Of a DNA stretch of 64,000 nucleotides, positions 10,081 through 21,315 are shown piece by piece (the stretch's first letter is position 1; every line of letters starts with the position of its first letter). A program made the position numbers and the translations under genes. Below the pieces are notes generated by a model. It did not search any database. It was not told where the DNA came from and saw nothing but the letters and a program-made list of their open reading frames with translations. Origin of the DNA: Megaleporinus macrocephalus (taxonomy: Eukaryota > Chordata > Actinopteri > Characiformes > Anostomidae); NCBI GenBank assembly GCA_021613375.1, contig CM038705.1, forward strand, positions 12,848,711-12,912,710. The letters run 5' to 3'.

Positions 10081-11189
10081 AAGAAACGTGATTTATTAGG
10101 GACATCAGAGAGCAATTTAATTTACCTGGTTCCTCTTTCTTTAGGTATCTCCAGCTTAAATCAGCCCTTAGCTCACATAGTATTACAGCTCCATCCAGTG
10201 CTTGAAGCGGTCTATTCCAGTAACCAGTCTAGCTCGGCCTCTAATATTTATACTTTTTTAATTAAAGCCTCTTACAAACAGCTTGGGCTCTGTGCAGTCT
10301 GGCCCAAAGACCTCGTTTTGGAGGATTCAGAATTCTTTGAGAATTCTGCTTGGGAAATTATCAGTTTAGCTTCAAAGAATCCTAATCACCAAATAATACA
10401 TTGAAAATTTCTACATAGATTTGATTTGACTCCACTAAGACGGTTTCATATGCGTTAAGCCCAATCTCTGATTTGTAACTTGTGCTCCTCAGGGGAGCTT
10501 GGCACTTTTCTCCATTAATTTTGGTATTGTGAACAAGTTCAGAATCTTTGGCATCAAATTTCTATGGATCTCACAGCTGTATTGGACCATAATATTCCAT
10601 GCTCTGCACCTATTTTTCTTTCAAATGATTTCTCCTCACTTGTAATCTCCATGCAGCAAAAGAGGCTGTTACTTTGTGCTCTAACAGCGGTGAAAAAACT
10701 TCTGGTCAGTCGGTGGAATCCTCCACATCATGTCTCAAGACGTCAGTGGATTTTGTCATCGCTTGATATCATTTCAATGGAGTTGTCGGTTGCCCGTATG
10801 CATGGCGCCAAATCAAAAACTATCAATGCCTGGAGGGATGCACTCAAGGCTATGGAGGCTTTATTATCCTCTTTCTAATGCTGCACACTTCATAGTTTTG
10901 GTTGAATGACTGTGTTGTTTACTGTTAATTATTAGCATTTTCATGTCTTTTCAGTTCGCCTTGGTAAGGATATGATTTTTTTTTTTTTTTTCAGTGTACT
11001 GTTCTTAATGTTGGTGTACTTTGTTTTGCACAATGATCCTTCAACACACCCAGGGAAGGGGAGGGAGGGGTTGGGGGAAGGTGGAGAGGAGAGGGTTGTA
11101 TGTTGTTATATTATATTGTTATACTGTGAAAATAATTTACCAAAATCAATAAAACAATTGTTCACAAAAAAAAAGAAACGTGATTTATT
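10081..11189 (+). mobile_element. 5'-truncated L1/Tx1-type LINE with 17-bp target duplication
   Basis: The insert 10098-11172 is bounded by AAGAAACGTGATTTATT at 10081-10097 and again at 11173-11189. It ends in an A-rich tail after AATAAAACAATTG, as L1-type target-primed insertion leaves. The same spot in cassette B (about 29245-29262) is empty. Translated pieces (LGLCAVWPKDL, SKNPNHQIIH, and a HVSRRQWILSSLDIISMELS-like block near 10730) match the C-terminal region of L1/Tx1-like ORF2. Only the 3' end is present and frames are broken. A long T-run lies at 10976-10992. Confidence 0.85.
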
Positions 11190-11386
11190 GATTACTGTAT
11201 CAGATTTCTCTGGTTTATTTAGATTTTATTCTGATCTAAGGAGACAGAGCCTATTGGTTACACTAACATGTAAGTAATCAGATAACTGCCAGAAATTTAC
11301 CAGATTCACCACTTTTATTATCTTCAACATCATATAAACACATGTTGGTTGATTGGCAACTTGGGATGACAATATTTGCTTTGTAG
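11190..11386. repeat. Distal end of cassette A
   Basis: This continues the cassette 3' flank after the LINE (GATTACTGTATCAGATTTCT). It parallels 29263-29375, including CACATGTTGGTTGATTGGCA and CTTGGG. It ends at TGTAG (11382-11386), the target duplication of the chromovirus. Confidence 0.7.
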
Positions 11387-11963
11387 TGTCAAAGGCAAAG
11401 CACTCAGCACGACGCTCGCAGAGCTAAAAGTTACGTTGGATTCATTAAGATCAGCAGTTTGACAGAGCAGCAAAATACAAACAAACACAAAACGGGACGG
11501 AGCGAGAATCGTAGACCAGGAGACAGGCAGAAGTCGTAACCAGAATAGCAGAGAGCGAGGCGACCAAATCATGAGGGAAATCCGAAGGGAGAGTCGAGAG
11601 TACGGAAGGGAGATCAGAGCCAAGGGAGAGTAAGATACAGGCAACCACAACCAGAAGGAGAAATCGAGAGGGAGAATAGTCAGAAAACGGTCAAAACCAG
11701 AATAGACAAACAAGACCACAAGGGAAACCGCTCAGAATTGCAACAATAGGTTGGCAAAGCTTCGCAAAGTGTGTCTGTGAAGCTTATATGGGGTGATCGT
11801 AATGACAAACAGCTGTGCGTATTAGAATTCCGGGGAGGCTGATCGTGGGACAGGTGCATGATTGGCTGGAGGTGAACATGTGGGTGTGACATCATCCGGA
11901 TGTGCATTCTGGGAAATGGAGTTTGGAAGTAAGTTAGTGTCAGGAACAGTCATATGCGTGACA
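11387..11963 (-). repeat. Chromovirus 3' LTR
   Basis: This is a 577-bp LTR that differs from the right-hand copy by few substitutions and small indels, for example a short insertion near 17010-17017 and GTGT near 17111 in the other copy. In element sense it starts TGTCACGCATATGACTG and ends GCCTTTGACA. Confidence 0.9.
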
Positions 11964-12233
11964 GGACCCCCCCCCAAAGAGTCAAGGAGAGACGAGGAAC
12001 GGCGACAAGGACGACCTTGACGACCAACCCTCGCACTAGAAGACGATCGAGAACGGGGGACTCCAGACTCGCCACGGCAGGGGATAGGGATCCTCCCCCT
12101 GGAACGCATTCCTCGATTACTGGTGGACGGGCTCAGAGAGGGGCGCCTATCGCCAACATTCCGCTGCCCTACAGAAGGGCTTTGCGACACACGTCGCGGG
12201 CAACCTCGTCTACCCCCAGTGAATGATGAATGG

Positions 12234-13320
12234 CTAGGACGTCCCCTCGGCCTGGGAGCAGGACGTGAGGGATGGCAGCGATTGAAACTCCTCTATGAGG
12301 ACAGGATCCAGTACATCTGCCGCCTTTACCCAGCTTTGCACCTCAGGACCATAGCCCTCCCAATCCACCAGGTATTGGAGGATCCCTCCCCTCCTCCTCG
12401 AATCCAGAAGCCCACGAACGGCGTACACCGGGGTGCCCCCAACGTCAACCGGTAGAGGAGGGTTGGTGTCAGGTAGAGCCTCATCTAGGGGACCAGGAAC
12501 CACAGGCTTAAGCAGAGATACATGAAAAGAGGGGCAGACATGATAATGAGCAGGGAGATCCAATTTATAAGTAACATCATTGATTTTGCGAATAATCTTA
12601 AAAGGGCCAATGTATTTCTGACGTAATTTCTTACACCCCTCTGATGGCCTGAAATCCCTGGTCGATAACCATACTCGATCTCCCAGACTGTAGGAGGGGG
12701 TATTACCTCGGTGACGATCAGCATGATGTTTATGTCGCCTAAGAACTGCCCTCTATATGCTGATGGGTTTGTTCCCACACCTCCTCACTTCTTCTCATCC
12801 AGTGTTCCACAGAAGGCACATCCGACGATTGACCAGACCAGGGCATAAGAGACGGTTGATAACCCAGCATACACTGAAATGGGGTAACAGTAGTGGTGGA
12901 GCTAACAAGGGAATTCTGAGCCATTTCAGCCCAGGGTAAATACATAGACCAATCACTTTGACTATGATGACAATAAACTCTCAGAAATTTACCAAGCTCT
13001 TTGTTAGTCCGCTCACATTGCCCGTTACTTTGGGGATGGTAACCAGAAGAGAGACTGACAGAGACACCCAATCTCTCCATAAAAGCATTCCAGACGTGCA
13101 AGGTAAATTGAGTGCCCCTGTCAGAGACAATATCCTCAGGGATACCAAAAAAACGAAATACATAATTAAACAAACATTCAGCTGTCTGAAATGCAGTAGG
13201 CAATTGAGGGAATGGTATAAACCGTACCCCCCGAGAAAATCGGTCAACGATGGTGAGAATGACTGTTGCCCTGAGAATTAGGGAGGTCAGTTACAAAATC
13301 AACTGCTATGTGAGACCAAG
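12234..13320 (-). pseudogene. Chromovirus integrase core, GPY/F module and chromodomain
   Basis: On the minus strand the integrase core begins near 13315 ([11 protein letters not shown], first catalytic Asp). After a frameshift it continues as SDRGTQFT with [22 protein letters not shown] (second Asp and Glu) in 12739-13203. A GPF-type module and then a chromodomain ([35 protein letters not shown]) lie at 12234-12640. The integrase joins element DNA to the genome, and chromodomains of this kind bind modified histone tails to steer insertion. At least two frameshifts separate the pieces. Confidence 0.85.
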
Positions 13321-13321
13321 G

Positions 13322-14912
13322 TCAAGACGGAATTGGAAGTGGTAGTAGTTTTCCGGACGGTAAAGTACGTGGTGTCTTACACACAGAGCAAACGGTACAT
13401 GAAGATATAAAGCGGTGAATATCTGAGCTCATACTCTCCCACCAATATTTTCCAGAGAGAAGTTGGAGAGTTCTCGTTTCTCCTGGATGTCCTGAGGTAA
13501 GAGAAGTATGAGCCCAGGTAATCAATTGTTCCCGGAATTGTGCTGGAACGTACAATCTCCCAGGAGGACTTGCCTCAGGGACAGGTTCTTCTGAATTAAC
13601 CCGTTCAATTTCCACATAAACACTCCATCTAATGGGAGCCAGAAATATCTCAGGGTCAAGAATCTGTTTAGGTTTAGACTCCTCACTAGGTTCAACTTCA
13701 AAGATTCGTGAAAGGGCATCAGTCTTGGTATTACGAGTGCCAGGACGATACGTAATCTGAAAATCAAAACGTGAAAAAAATAGAGACCAGCGAGCCTGAC
13801 GAGAATTTAATCTTTTGGCAGAGCGAAGATATTCAAGGTTCTTGTGGTCAGTTAACACTAAAAAGGGATGTTGCGCACCCTCCAGCCAATGACGCCACTC
13901 CTCAAAGGCCAGTTTAACGGCGAGGAGTTCTTTATCCCTAATTCCATAGTTGCGTTCAGTGGGAGATAACTTGCGAGAAAAGTAGGCGATAGGCTTCAGC
14001 TTAGGAGGGTCACCACTACGTTGGGAAAGAACGGCACCTACCCCTACATTGGAGGCATCAACCTCTACCACAAAAGGACGAGTGGGATCTGGGTGCTGTA
14101 ATAACGGAGCAGTGGTGAATCTCTCCTTAAGTTCAACAAAGGCCTGTTCCGCCTGAGGATTCCAGATAAGTTTTTTAGCGTTACCTTTGAGTAAAGAGGT
14201 CAAAGGGGATGCTATGGAGCTGAAATTGCGAATAAACCGCCTATAAAAATTAGCAAAACCTAGGAATCTTTGAAGTTCACGTATGGAATTGGGAATAGGC
14301 CAATTAACCACCGCCTCAATCTTACTGTCATCCATTACGATGCCACCAGGACTGATGATGTAACCTAAAAAAGAGGTCGAACCTGAATGGAATTCACATT
14401 TCTCAGCTTTTACATATAATTGATTCTCAAGAAGGCGAGACAAGACCTTGCGCACATGTTGAACATGAGTGGGTAAGTCAGGGGAATAAATCAAAATGTC
14501 ATCAATATAAGCGATAACAAATTGCCCTAACATATCCCTGAGGACGTCATTGATGAAAGCCTGAAAAACAGAAGGAGCATTTCTCAGACCAAAAGACATC
14601 ACCTGGTATTCATAGTGACCCCTAGTGGTGAGAAATGCTGTCTTCCATTCATCACCCTCTCGAATCCTGACGAGATTGTACGCACTGCGAAGATCCAATT
14701 TGGTAAACACCGTAGCTCCCCGGAGTTGTTCTAGGGCTACAGGCACTAAAGGCAATGGATATGGATAAGGTTTAGTAATGGAGTTTAAGCCACGGTAATC
14801 GATACAAGGTCTAAGACCACCATCTTTCTTTTTAACAAAGAAAAAAACCGGCAGCCGCAGGAGATGTGGAAGGACGTATAAAACCCTGATCGAGAGCCTC
14901 CTGAATGTACTC
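13322..14912 (-). pseudogene. Chromovirus reverse transcriptase, RNase H and integrase zinc domain
   Basis: A 477-codon open stretch (13322-14755) carries [24 protein letters not shown] and the catalytic YIDD motif of reverse transcriptase. It continues into RNase H ([46 protein letters not shown]), then an integrase H-H-C-C zinc domain ([10 protein letters not shown] through CTVCSVC). The N-terminal part of RT ([22 protein letters not shown]) lies at about 14756-14870 in a shifted frame. The catalytic residues are all present; the frame breaks are what disable it. Confidence 0.9.
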
Positions 14913-16693
14913 CTACATGGCCCTCTCCTCTGCTTGAGTCAGGGGATATATACGAGATTTGGGTGGCATTTGGTTGTCAATTAGATCAATGGCACAATCA
15001 TAAAATCTGTGGATCGGCAATTTAGTAGCATTAGTTTTTCTAAAAACCTCTAACAAGTCAGAGTATTCAGGAGGAATAGACACAGGAGAAGAACTTTCAG
15101 GGCTCTCAACAGAAGTGGAAAAAACATTCAACCGAGGAAATAAAAGGCAATTATTCAAACAATGCTCAGACCAAGAAATAATCTCTCTATCAGCCCATGA
15201 AATAACAGGATCATGTGTTTTCAACCAAGACAGACCAAGGATAACAGCAAATTCAGATGAATCCAAAATAAAAAAAATTAATCTCCTCAGAGTGCAGAGC
15301 ACTAACGTCCATAGTGACAGGAACAGTCTTGTGTGATACGATCCCTTGGCCCAAGGGATCCCCATCAACAGCGGATAGTCTCATGGTTTGTGCCAGGGGT
15401 ATAGTAGGTATTTGGAGCTGTTTGGCAACATCAGCTAGAATAAAGTTCCCTTCAGCTCCAGAATCAATTAAGGCTGGAAACACACAAGAAACACCCTGAT
15501 AGCACAAGGTAACAGGAACTAACAGAGATTTAGTAACCATACTAGTTGAGGGACTGCTTACCCTTTTACTTTGAGCGTTGGTGCCCCCTTGATCTGGTGG
15601 GAGAAGTCTCTGTGGGCGAGTTTGACAGTCCCTTATAATGTGTCCAGAGATGCCGCAGTACAAGCAGAGACCTCCACGGAGCCGGCGGTTCCTCTCCTCG
15701 GCAGATAAACGAGAAGAGTCAACTTGCATGGGCTCCTCTGGAGTATGGTCACCATAAGTTCTAGAGACTGGAGAACGACGTGGCTCAGGCACAGACACAT
15801 AACTAAGATGGGTGCTGTGTGAGGAGGTGGCACGACGAGCAGTTGAAGAAGCTCCATGCTTGAGTTGGTCAAGACGAATGGTGAGAGCGATGAGCTCCTC
15901 AAGTGACAGTCCTTCATCTCGGTAAGCCAGCTCCTTGAGTAAGTCCGGGTTGAGGCCATTACGAAAAACGATGATTTTAGCTGGTTCATTCCACCCACTG
16001 CCAGCAGCCAGAGTACGAAATTCCAGGGCATAGTCTGCCAAAGATCTGTTCCCCTGACGGAGCTGTACGAGAAGTTCTCCAGACGATCGGCCCTCATTAG
16101 GGTGATGAAAAACAGATTTAAAATCCTGGAGAAATTGTTCATAAGTCCCATGTTCATGGTTGGGCCAAACAGCAGTAGCCCAATCCAGAGCTTTACCGGT
16201 GAGACGTGAAATTAAAAAAGAGATACGTGAACTATCAGAACTGGGAGGAGAGTTTGAAAAATAGATTGAGCACTGGAGAAGAAAACCGCGACAAATTTGG
16301 GACTCAAATTTATCCGGTTTGCTAACCGGGAATGAACCGCTCGCCCCCTTCCCCTTTGGTGAGTGGTTCATTCCCGGTTAGCAAACCGGATAAATTTGAG
16401 TCCCAAATTTGTCGCGGTTTTCTTCTCCAGTGCTCAATCTATTTTTCAAACTCTCCTCCCAGTTCTGATAGTTCACGTATCTCTCTCGGAGCAGACGAGA
16501 TATTCATTTGAGCTAACTGCGCAGCGATATCCTGGAGATTAGATGATATCAGTGCCAACTGGGCGTGTTGATCGGTTTGCTGTTGAGTCAAACTACCAAC
16601 TGAGCTTGTGAGGGATTCGAATAGCTGATTATGTTGGCCAAGAATGCGACCTTGATTACTTAGAGCTTGCTGTAAGTCCTTTAGCTCTGCCAT
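14913..16693 (-). pseudogene. Chromovirus gag and protease
   Basis: The proposed gag start is the ATG at 16693 (MAELKDLQQALSNQ), just inside the 5' LTR. The N-terminal part runs into a stop at about 16440 created by the fold-back repeat. The main gag continues in 15253-16371 with FLISRLTGKALDWATAVW, a zinc knuckle C-X2-C-X4-H-X4-C (CLYCGISGHIIRDC) and the protease motif LIDSGAEGNFI. Gag packages the RNA and protease matures the particle. The protease-RT linker follows at 14913-15368. A nonsense codon lies right after QAEERAM (about 14910). Confidence 0.85.
16219..16484. repeat. 120-bp near-perfect inverted repeat within gag
   Basis: Arms 16219-16338 and 16365-16484 are reverse complements with essentially no mismatches, separated by 26 bp. 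The left arm is the genuine gag coding sequence (minus strand). The right arm is an inverted copy of it replacing the normal stretch that related copies keep after NISSAPE. It brings an in-frame stop into gag and would form a long hairpin in RNA. Confidence 0.9.
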
Positions 16694-16714
16694 CGTAGTA
16701 GCGGCGAAGTTTTT

Positions 16715-17302
16715 TGTCAAAGGCAAAGCACTCAGCACGACGCTCGCAGAGCTAAAAGTTACGTTGGATTTATTAAGATCAGCAGTGTGACAGAGCAGCA
16801 AAATACAAACAAACAAAACGGGACGGAGCGAGAATCGTAGACCAGGAGACAGGCAGAAGTCGTAACCAGAATAGCAGAGAGCGAGGCGACCAAATCATGA
16901 GGGAAATCCAAAGGGAGAGTCGAGAGTACGGAAGGGAGATCAGAGCCAAGGGAGAGTAAGATACAGGCAACCACAACCAGAAGGAGAAATCAAGAGGGAG
17001 AATAGTCAGAAAACGGAATAAGTCAAAACCAGAATAGACAAACAAGACCACAAGGGAAACCGCTCAGAATTGCAACAATACGTTGGCAAAACTTCGCAAA
17101 GTGTGTCTGTGTGTGTGAAGCTTATATGGGGGTGATCGTAATGACAAACAGCTGTGCGTATTAGAATTCCGGGGAGGCTGATCGTGGGACAGGTGCATGA
17201 TTGGCTGGAGGTGAACATGTGGGTGTGACATCATCCGGATGTGCATTCTGGGAAATGGAGTTTGGAAGTAAGTTAGTGTCAGGAACAGTCATGTGCGTGA
17301 CA
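16715..17302 (-). repeat. Chromovirus 5' LTR
   Basis: This is the 588-bp partner of the LTR at 11387-11963. In element sense the internal region starts right after GCCTTTGACA with AAAAACTTCGCCGCTACTAC. No classical TGG-starting primer site was seen there, so the priming tRNA is unclear. Confidence 0.88.
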
Positions 17303-17420
17303 TGTAGACGTTGTGACAGTGCAAAGTAAATATGAGTTAGCAAATGTTTCTTCAATTAACTATCATTAAAACATTCTGAATGATTTTGTTTACATGTCTG
17401 TGGTTGGTTTGTGTAGAAAT
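17303..17420. repeat. Duplicated segment S1, copy 1 (second part)
   Basis: GACAGTGCAAAGTAAATATGAG to GGTTTGTGTAGAAAT matches 34923-35040 closely. It ends in TAGAAAT (17414-17420), the target duplication of the following LINE. Confidence 0.8.
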
Positions 17421-18817
17421 GACATTTAATCAACACATAGGTAATATTACAAGGACAGTGTTTCTTCACCTGAAAAACATTTCAAACTTAAGAAATGCAT
17501 TATCTATGTTTAATGCTAAAAAGTTAGTGCATGCCTTTATAACCTCAAGGCTAGATTACTGTAAGGCATTATTGTCAGGATGCTCCAGCAGGAACCTGAA
17601 TAATCTTCAGTTAGTTCAGAATGCTGCAGCTAGAGTACTAACTAAAACCAGAACATTCCATCACATCAGTCCAGTTTTATCAGCTACACTGGCTTCCTAT
17701 TAAATTCCGTATCGACTATAAAATTATTTTACTGACGTATAAAGCCGTGCATGGTCTCGCACCAGAGTACCTGCAAGATCTTATTTCTTATTATGAACTG
17801 CCACTTACTTAGATCACAGGATGCTGGTCTTCTATTGGTTCCTATAATTCAGAAGATTTCCATAGGGGGGGAGCTTTTTCCTACAAAGACCCTAAATTGT
17901 GGAATAATCTCCCAGTTAATGTTCGGGATTCTGACATTGTCTCAACTTTTAAGTCTAGACTGAAAACATATTTGTTTAGTTTAGCTTTTGGTAATTAATC
18001 TTCCGTTTTAGATAAAGGCAGGAGATCTGGGGGTTCTTAGACACAGAGGTTTATGGTAAACTGTTGGTGCTCTTGTCCCACCACTTCACGCGAACACACA
18101 GGTTTGTTGACGGTGGGGGGATCCCAGTGTCTCAGGGTGCTTTCATGTCCATGTTACCTTCTGGTTCTCTCCATTTAGTTTAGGTTGTTATAGTTAGAAC
18201 TGCCGGAGTCTCCAGCCACACTCTAAAATTCTGAATATTCATATTCTTTACAGTCATACTCCTGAGCCCAACTAACTTCTCTCTTTACTCTTCCTGAGGT
18301 AATGACTGTCCTCCTGTCTGTTAAACGCTGTTGAAGGACTGACTATCAGGGCCTCCTCCCCAGCCATTACCAGCCAGCTCTCCTGCCCATTTGTGTCAAC
18401 TGCTACACCCTCAGTTACATCACTGTGCCATCCAGATGCACCAGCATTGAGATAGGATGGGACTGTTTCAGCTCACGCCCACTTTACATAAAGACTCAGT
18501 CAGAGACTGCCTCAGTCATACACTGCCTCTATCTGTGCAGCTTCTAAAGCTTTGCTATCCAGATTTCAAACAGAGACTCTTTTCTTTGATATTTAGTTTA
18601 TTAAATTGTAAATACTGTTTGACCAGGAGAGGATGGGTCTCCCCTTGTGAGTCTGGTTCCTCTCAAGGTTTCTTCCTCCAGTCTGAGTTTTTTCTTGCCA
18701 CTGTTGCCTCTGGCTTGTTCACTGGGGGAAATGTGTTGTAACTGTCTGTTTTCAAAACTCTGTAAAGCTGCTTTGAGACAACATTGTTGTAAAAAGTGCT
18801 ATATAAATAAACTTGAC
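17421..18817 (+). mobile_element. L2/Maui-type LINE, 3' portion, with 7-bp target duplication
   Basis: The segment is flanked by TAGAAAT at 17414-17420 and 18818-18824, and the related locus at 35040 is uninterrupted. The plus-strand translation begins with ITRTVFLHLKNISNLRNALS and ITSRLDYCKALLSGC, then the LQLVQNAAARVLTKT block typical of the L2/CR1-group RT C-terminus. It then goes through frameshifts. The 3' end AAAGTGCTATATAAATAAA is the usual fish L2-type tail. It is a dead, 5'-truncated copy. Confidence 0.8.
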
Positions 18818-19240
18818 TAGAAATCTTGAAGAATGGCGGTTCACTGGCGTTTTCCTGAACGTAAAACAAAAAGTGACTTTTCATTGCTGCTTTTACACTT
18901 TCAGTCCAATTTACTACTTTTTCTTAATTTTTTTCTTTTGTTGTCCTTCATAAATATGTTTAGAAAATAATTTAAATCCAGCACAGTATCAGTACGTCCC
19001 GCTGACAGCAATTCCTGACTCCTGGCATTAATTCCTAGAGTGCACTTCCCGATGACGTCACCCCCCACATGTTCACAACATATCAATCACAACTCTCTCT
19101 CACCCTCTGCTTCCCCTTGTTCTGGTGGCATTTGCAAAACAACAAATTGAACAGCACAACCATCTATCACAATATCCATGAATCTACACAATATCTTTGA
19201 TCAAATAGATCAAGTTAACATCTCATCTGCTCCGGAGCCT
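18818..19240. repeat. Duplicated segment S1, copy 1 (third part)
   Basis: This stretch matches 35040-35055 and 35270-35705, for example GGTTCACTGGC-TTTTCCT, TTTACACTTTCAGTCCAATTTACT and the gypsy LTR-like GATGACGTCA-CCACATGTTCACAAC. It lacks about 215 bp present in copy 2. Its second half is the start of gypsy remnant G1. Confidence 0.75.
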
Positions 19241-20178
19241 ACCTCCGTATACCTACTTACTCAAGTGGAGGAGACAGCCATACAGTAGGCAGTAGCCCAG
19301 GATTATATACATCCTTCTACCTCTCCTGCAGCTGCCAGCTTTTTCTTTGTTATGGAAAAGGATGGTGGTCTCAGACCTTGTATAGACTATCGTGGCCTAA
19401 ACTCATATCCTTACTGCTCTGGTACAACTCAGAAGAGCCACAGTGTTTACGAAGTTGGATCTTCTCTAACTTCCTTACTTAAGGGCAATACCAAGAGGTT
19501 AGACTAAAATCTCCAGGCGAGAGGGCTTTTGAAAAACTACACCTATACTACAGCACACAGATCCCATGTGACCTTTCGTTGTGGAGGTGGATGCCTCCTA
19601 TGCCTCGCACTGCGTCTTTATGAATTAGCAGGGCTAGACAGCTAGTTAACCCTAGGTCTTCAAATAACTCCACTTTTCACGTGTTTACTTGAAGAAATCA
19701 GCAAGCGTAATACAGACTTGCTGAAAAAGATAAAAAGACAAACAATGTCCAAAACTCAAGAGGCTAAGATGGATACGCAGAGCGAAACACTGAAGTCTGA
19801 AAATTAAGTCTGAACACTGAAAATGGCCTCCACTCCCCCCAAAACAAACCAGGAAATAGGCGGGCCCAGAATGCTTGCTGTTCCTAATAACAAAATGGCC
19901 ACTAGGTGGCAGTATCTGGCTGTCTAAAGGCAAGTTTCTCTAGAAAATGAATTCAACAATCCTTTCCTTAGGGAAGGCAGAACACTCCCTACTTGGTATA
20001 ATACTATTATGCCACTACAAACTTCTTTAATTAAACTGAAATTGTACTCAAACTCTAGTGGCAAAGACATGTCTTACTTCACTCAGAGAGAAGAACAACT
20101 AGTTCTGAGATTGGCCTTAAGAGCACCTTAACAGTCCCGTCTTTTACTACTTTAACTTCCACCTTACGGATCCTCTTG

Positions 20179-21198
20179 TCACTGCTTAGCAGGGTGTTCA
20201 TGACCACCTCCCACAGGCCATTCATTCCTGTGGGCTTTGCTGTTTTTTAATAGAACGACATCACCGGGCTTGACATTCGGCCAATCTTCAGTCCACTTTC
20301 GCCGACCTTGCAACGTGGACAAGTAGTCCCTTTTCCATCTTTTCCAAAAGGTATTCGCTAGGTATTGCACGTGCTTCCACTGTTTTCCATGCAGCTCGGC
20401 CATTTGGAAGTTTCCAGAAGGTGCTGAGACAGTGCTTATTTTCTGGGTGAGCAGCATCGCAGGTGTGAGGACTGTTGGCATATCGGGGTCAGAGGACATG
20501 GACACCAGGTGTCTGGCGTTGATGATAGCCATCACTTCAGCCATGAGAGTGCTTAAGGCCTCGTGTGTGAGGCGAGTGTGTCCAGTCTGAAGTAGCATCA
20601 CATCTAGGATGCGTCTGGCAATACCAATAGGCCTTTCCCATGCACCCCCCATATGTGAGGCATGTGGCGGGTTGAAAACCCAAGAGCACCCCTTGCTTTG
20701 CAGGTAAGCCGTTATGGTTGTGTCTTCCATGTTAATGCCAGTTCTTTACAGGCTCCACAAAGTTAGTGCCTCTGTCAGAACGGAGAAGCCTGGCCGGGCC
20801 CACGTACTGCAATAAATCTTCTTAGAGCATTGATGAAGCTGTCAGTTGTCATGGATTCAAGCAGCTCCAAGTGAACAGCTCTGGTGGCCATGCAGGTGAA
20901 AATGACTGCCCAGCCCTTACTGTCTGCGCTCCCCTCCGCTTGTGCTCCACGTCACGATGGCCCCACGGCCCTTAGACATCCAGGCCTCTAATGGAGGCTC
21001 AGGTGTGAGTCTGTTGGCGGGCAGGTCTGCCATTTTCTGGTCCAGCAGCTGCCCACGAAGCCTTCGGCAGGTCACACACTTGTGATTGACGGAGGACACA
21101 AGGTGCTTTCCACCAATAATCCAGTACCCTGCTGCTCTGACCGCTCCCTCAGTTATGTGTCGACCCTGGTGCACTACCTGCTCATGGTAGGGTCTCAC
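20179..21198 (-). pseudogene. BEL/Pao integrase remnant
   Basis: The minus-strand frame 20917-21198 holds an integrase zinc-binding region (HQGRHITEGAVRAAGYW, then CVTCRRLRGQ). The frame 20179-20730 holds the core end and C-terminal part (FNPPHASHMGGAWERPIG, the hallmark of BEL/Pao, then PAMLLTQK, WPNVKPGDVVLLKN). Between them the catalytic Asp region (about 20730-20915) is frameshifted. The enzyme would insert element DNA. This copy is broken. Confidence 0.8.
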
Positions 21199-21315
21199 CA
21201 GAAGTGTAGCAATGTGGTGTGTATGTGGATAATCAAAGGATGTTTTCCTCTCTTGACAGAACAGGTGCTGATGACAGACGACCTCCGACCCGCAGAAGGT
21301 TGTCTTTGTTGGTGA

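Larger units (their letters stand above)
11387..17302 (-). mobile_element. Complete Ty3/gypsy chromovirus (minus strand)
   Basis: This element has paired LTRs (11387-11963 and 16715-17302), TGTC...GACA-type ends and a 5-bp target duplication TGTAG on both sides (11382-11386 and 17303-17307). On the minus strand the order is gag, protease, reverse transcriptase, RNase H, integrase, chromodomain, which is the standard gypsy order. A G-rich polypurine tract adjoins the 3' LTR (11964 onward, C-run on plus). The LTRs are very similar, so insertion is fairly recent. Frameshifts, a nonsense codon and a fold-back in gag make this copy defective. Confidence 0.9.

Noticed and set aside
11330..12190. 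Several minus- and plus-strand frames across the chromovirus 3' LTR and adjoining linker
   Set aside because: The same frames recur in the 5' LTR (16759-17355) because the LTRs are copies. They match no protein domain.
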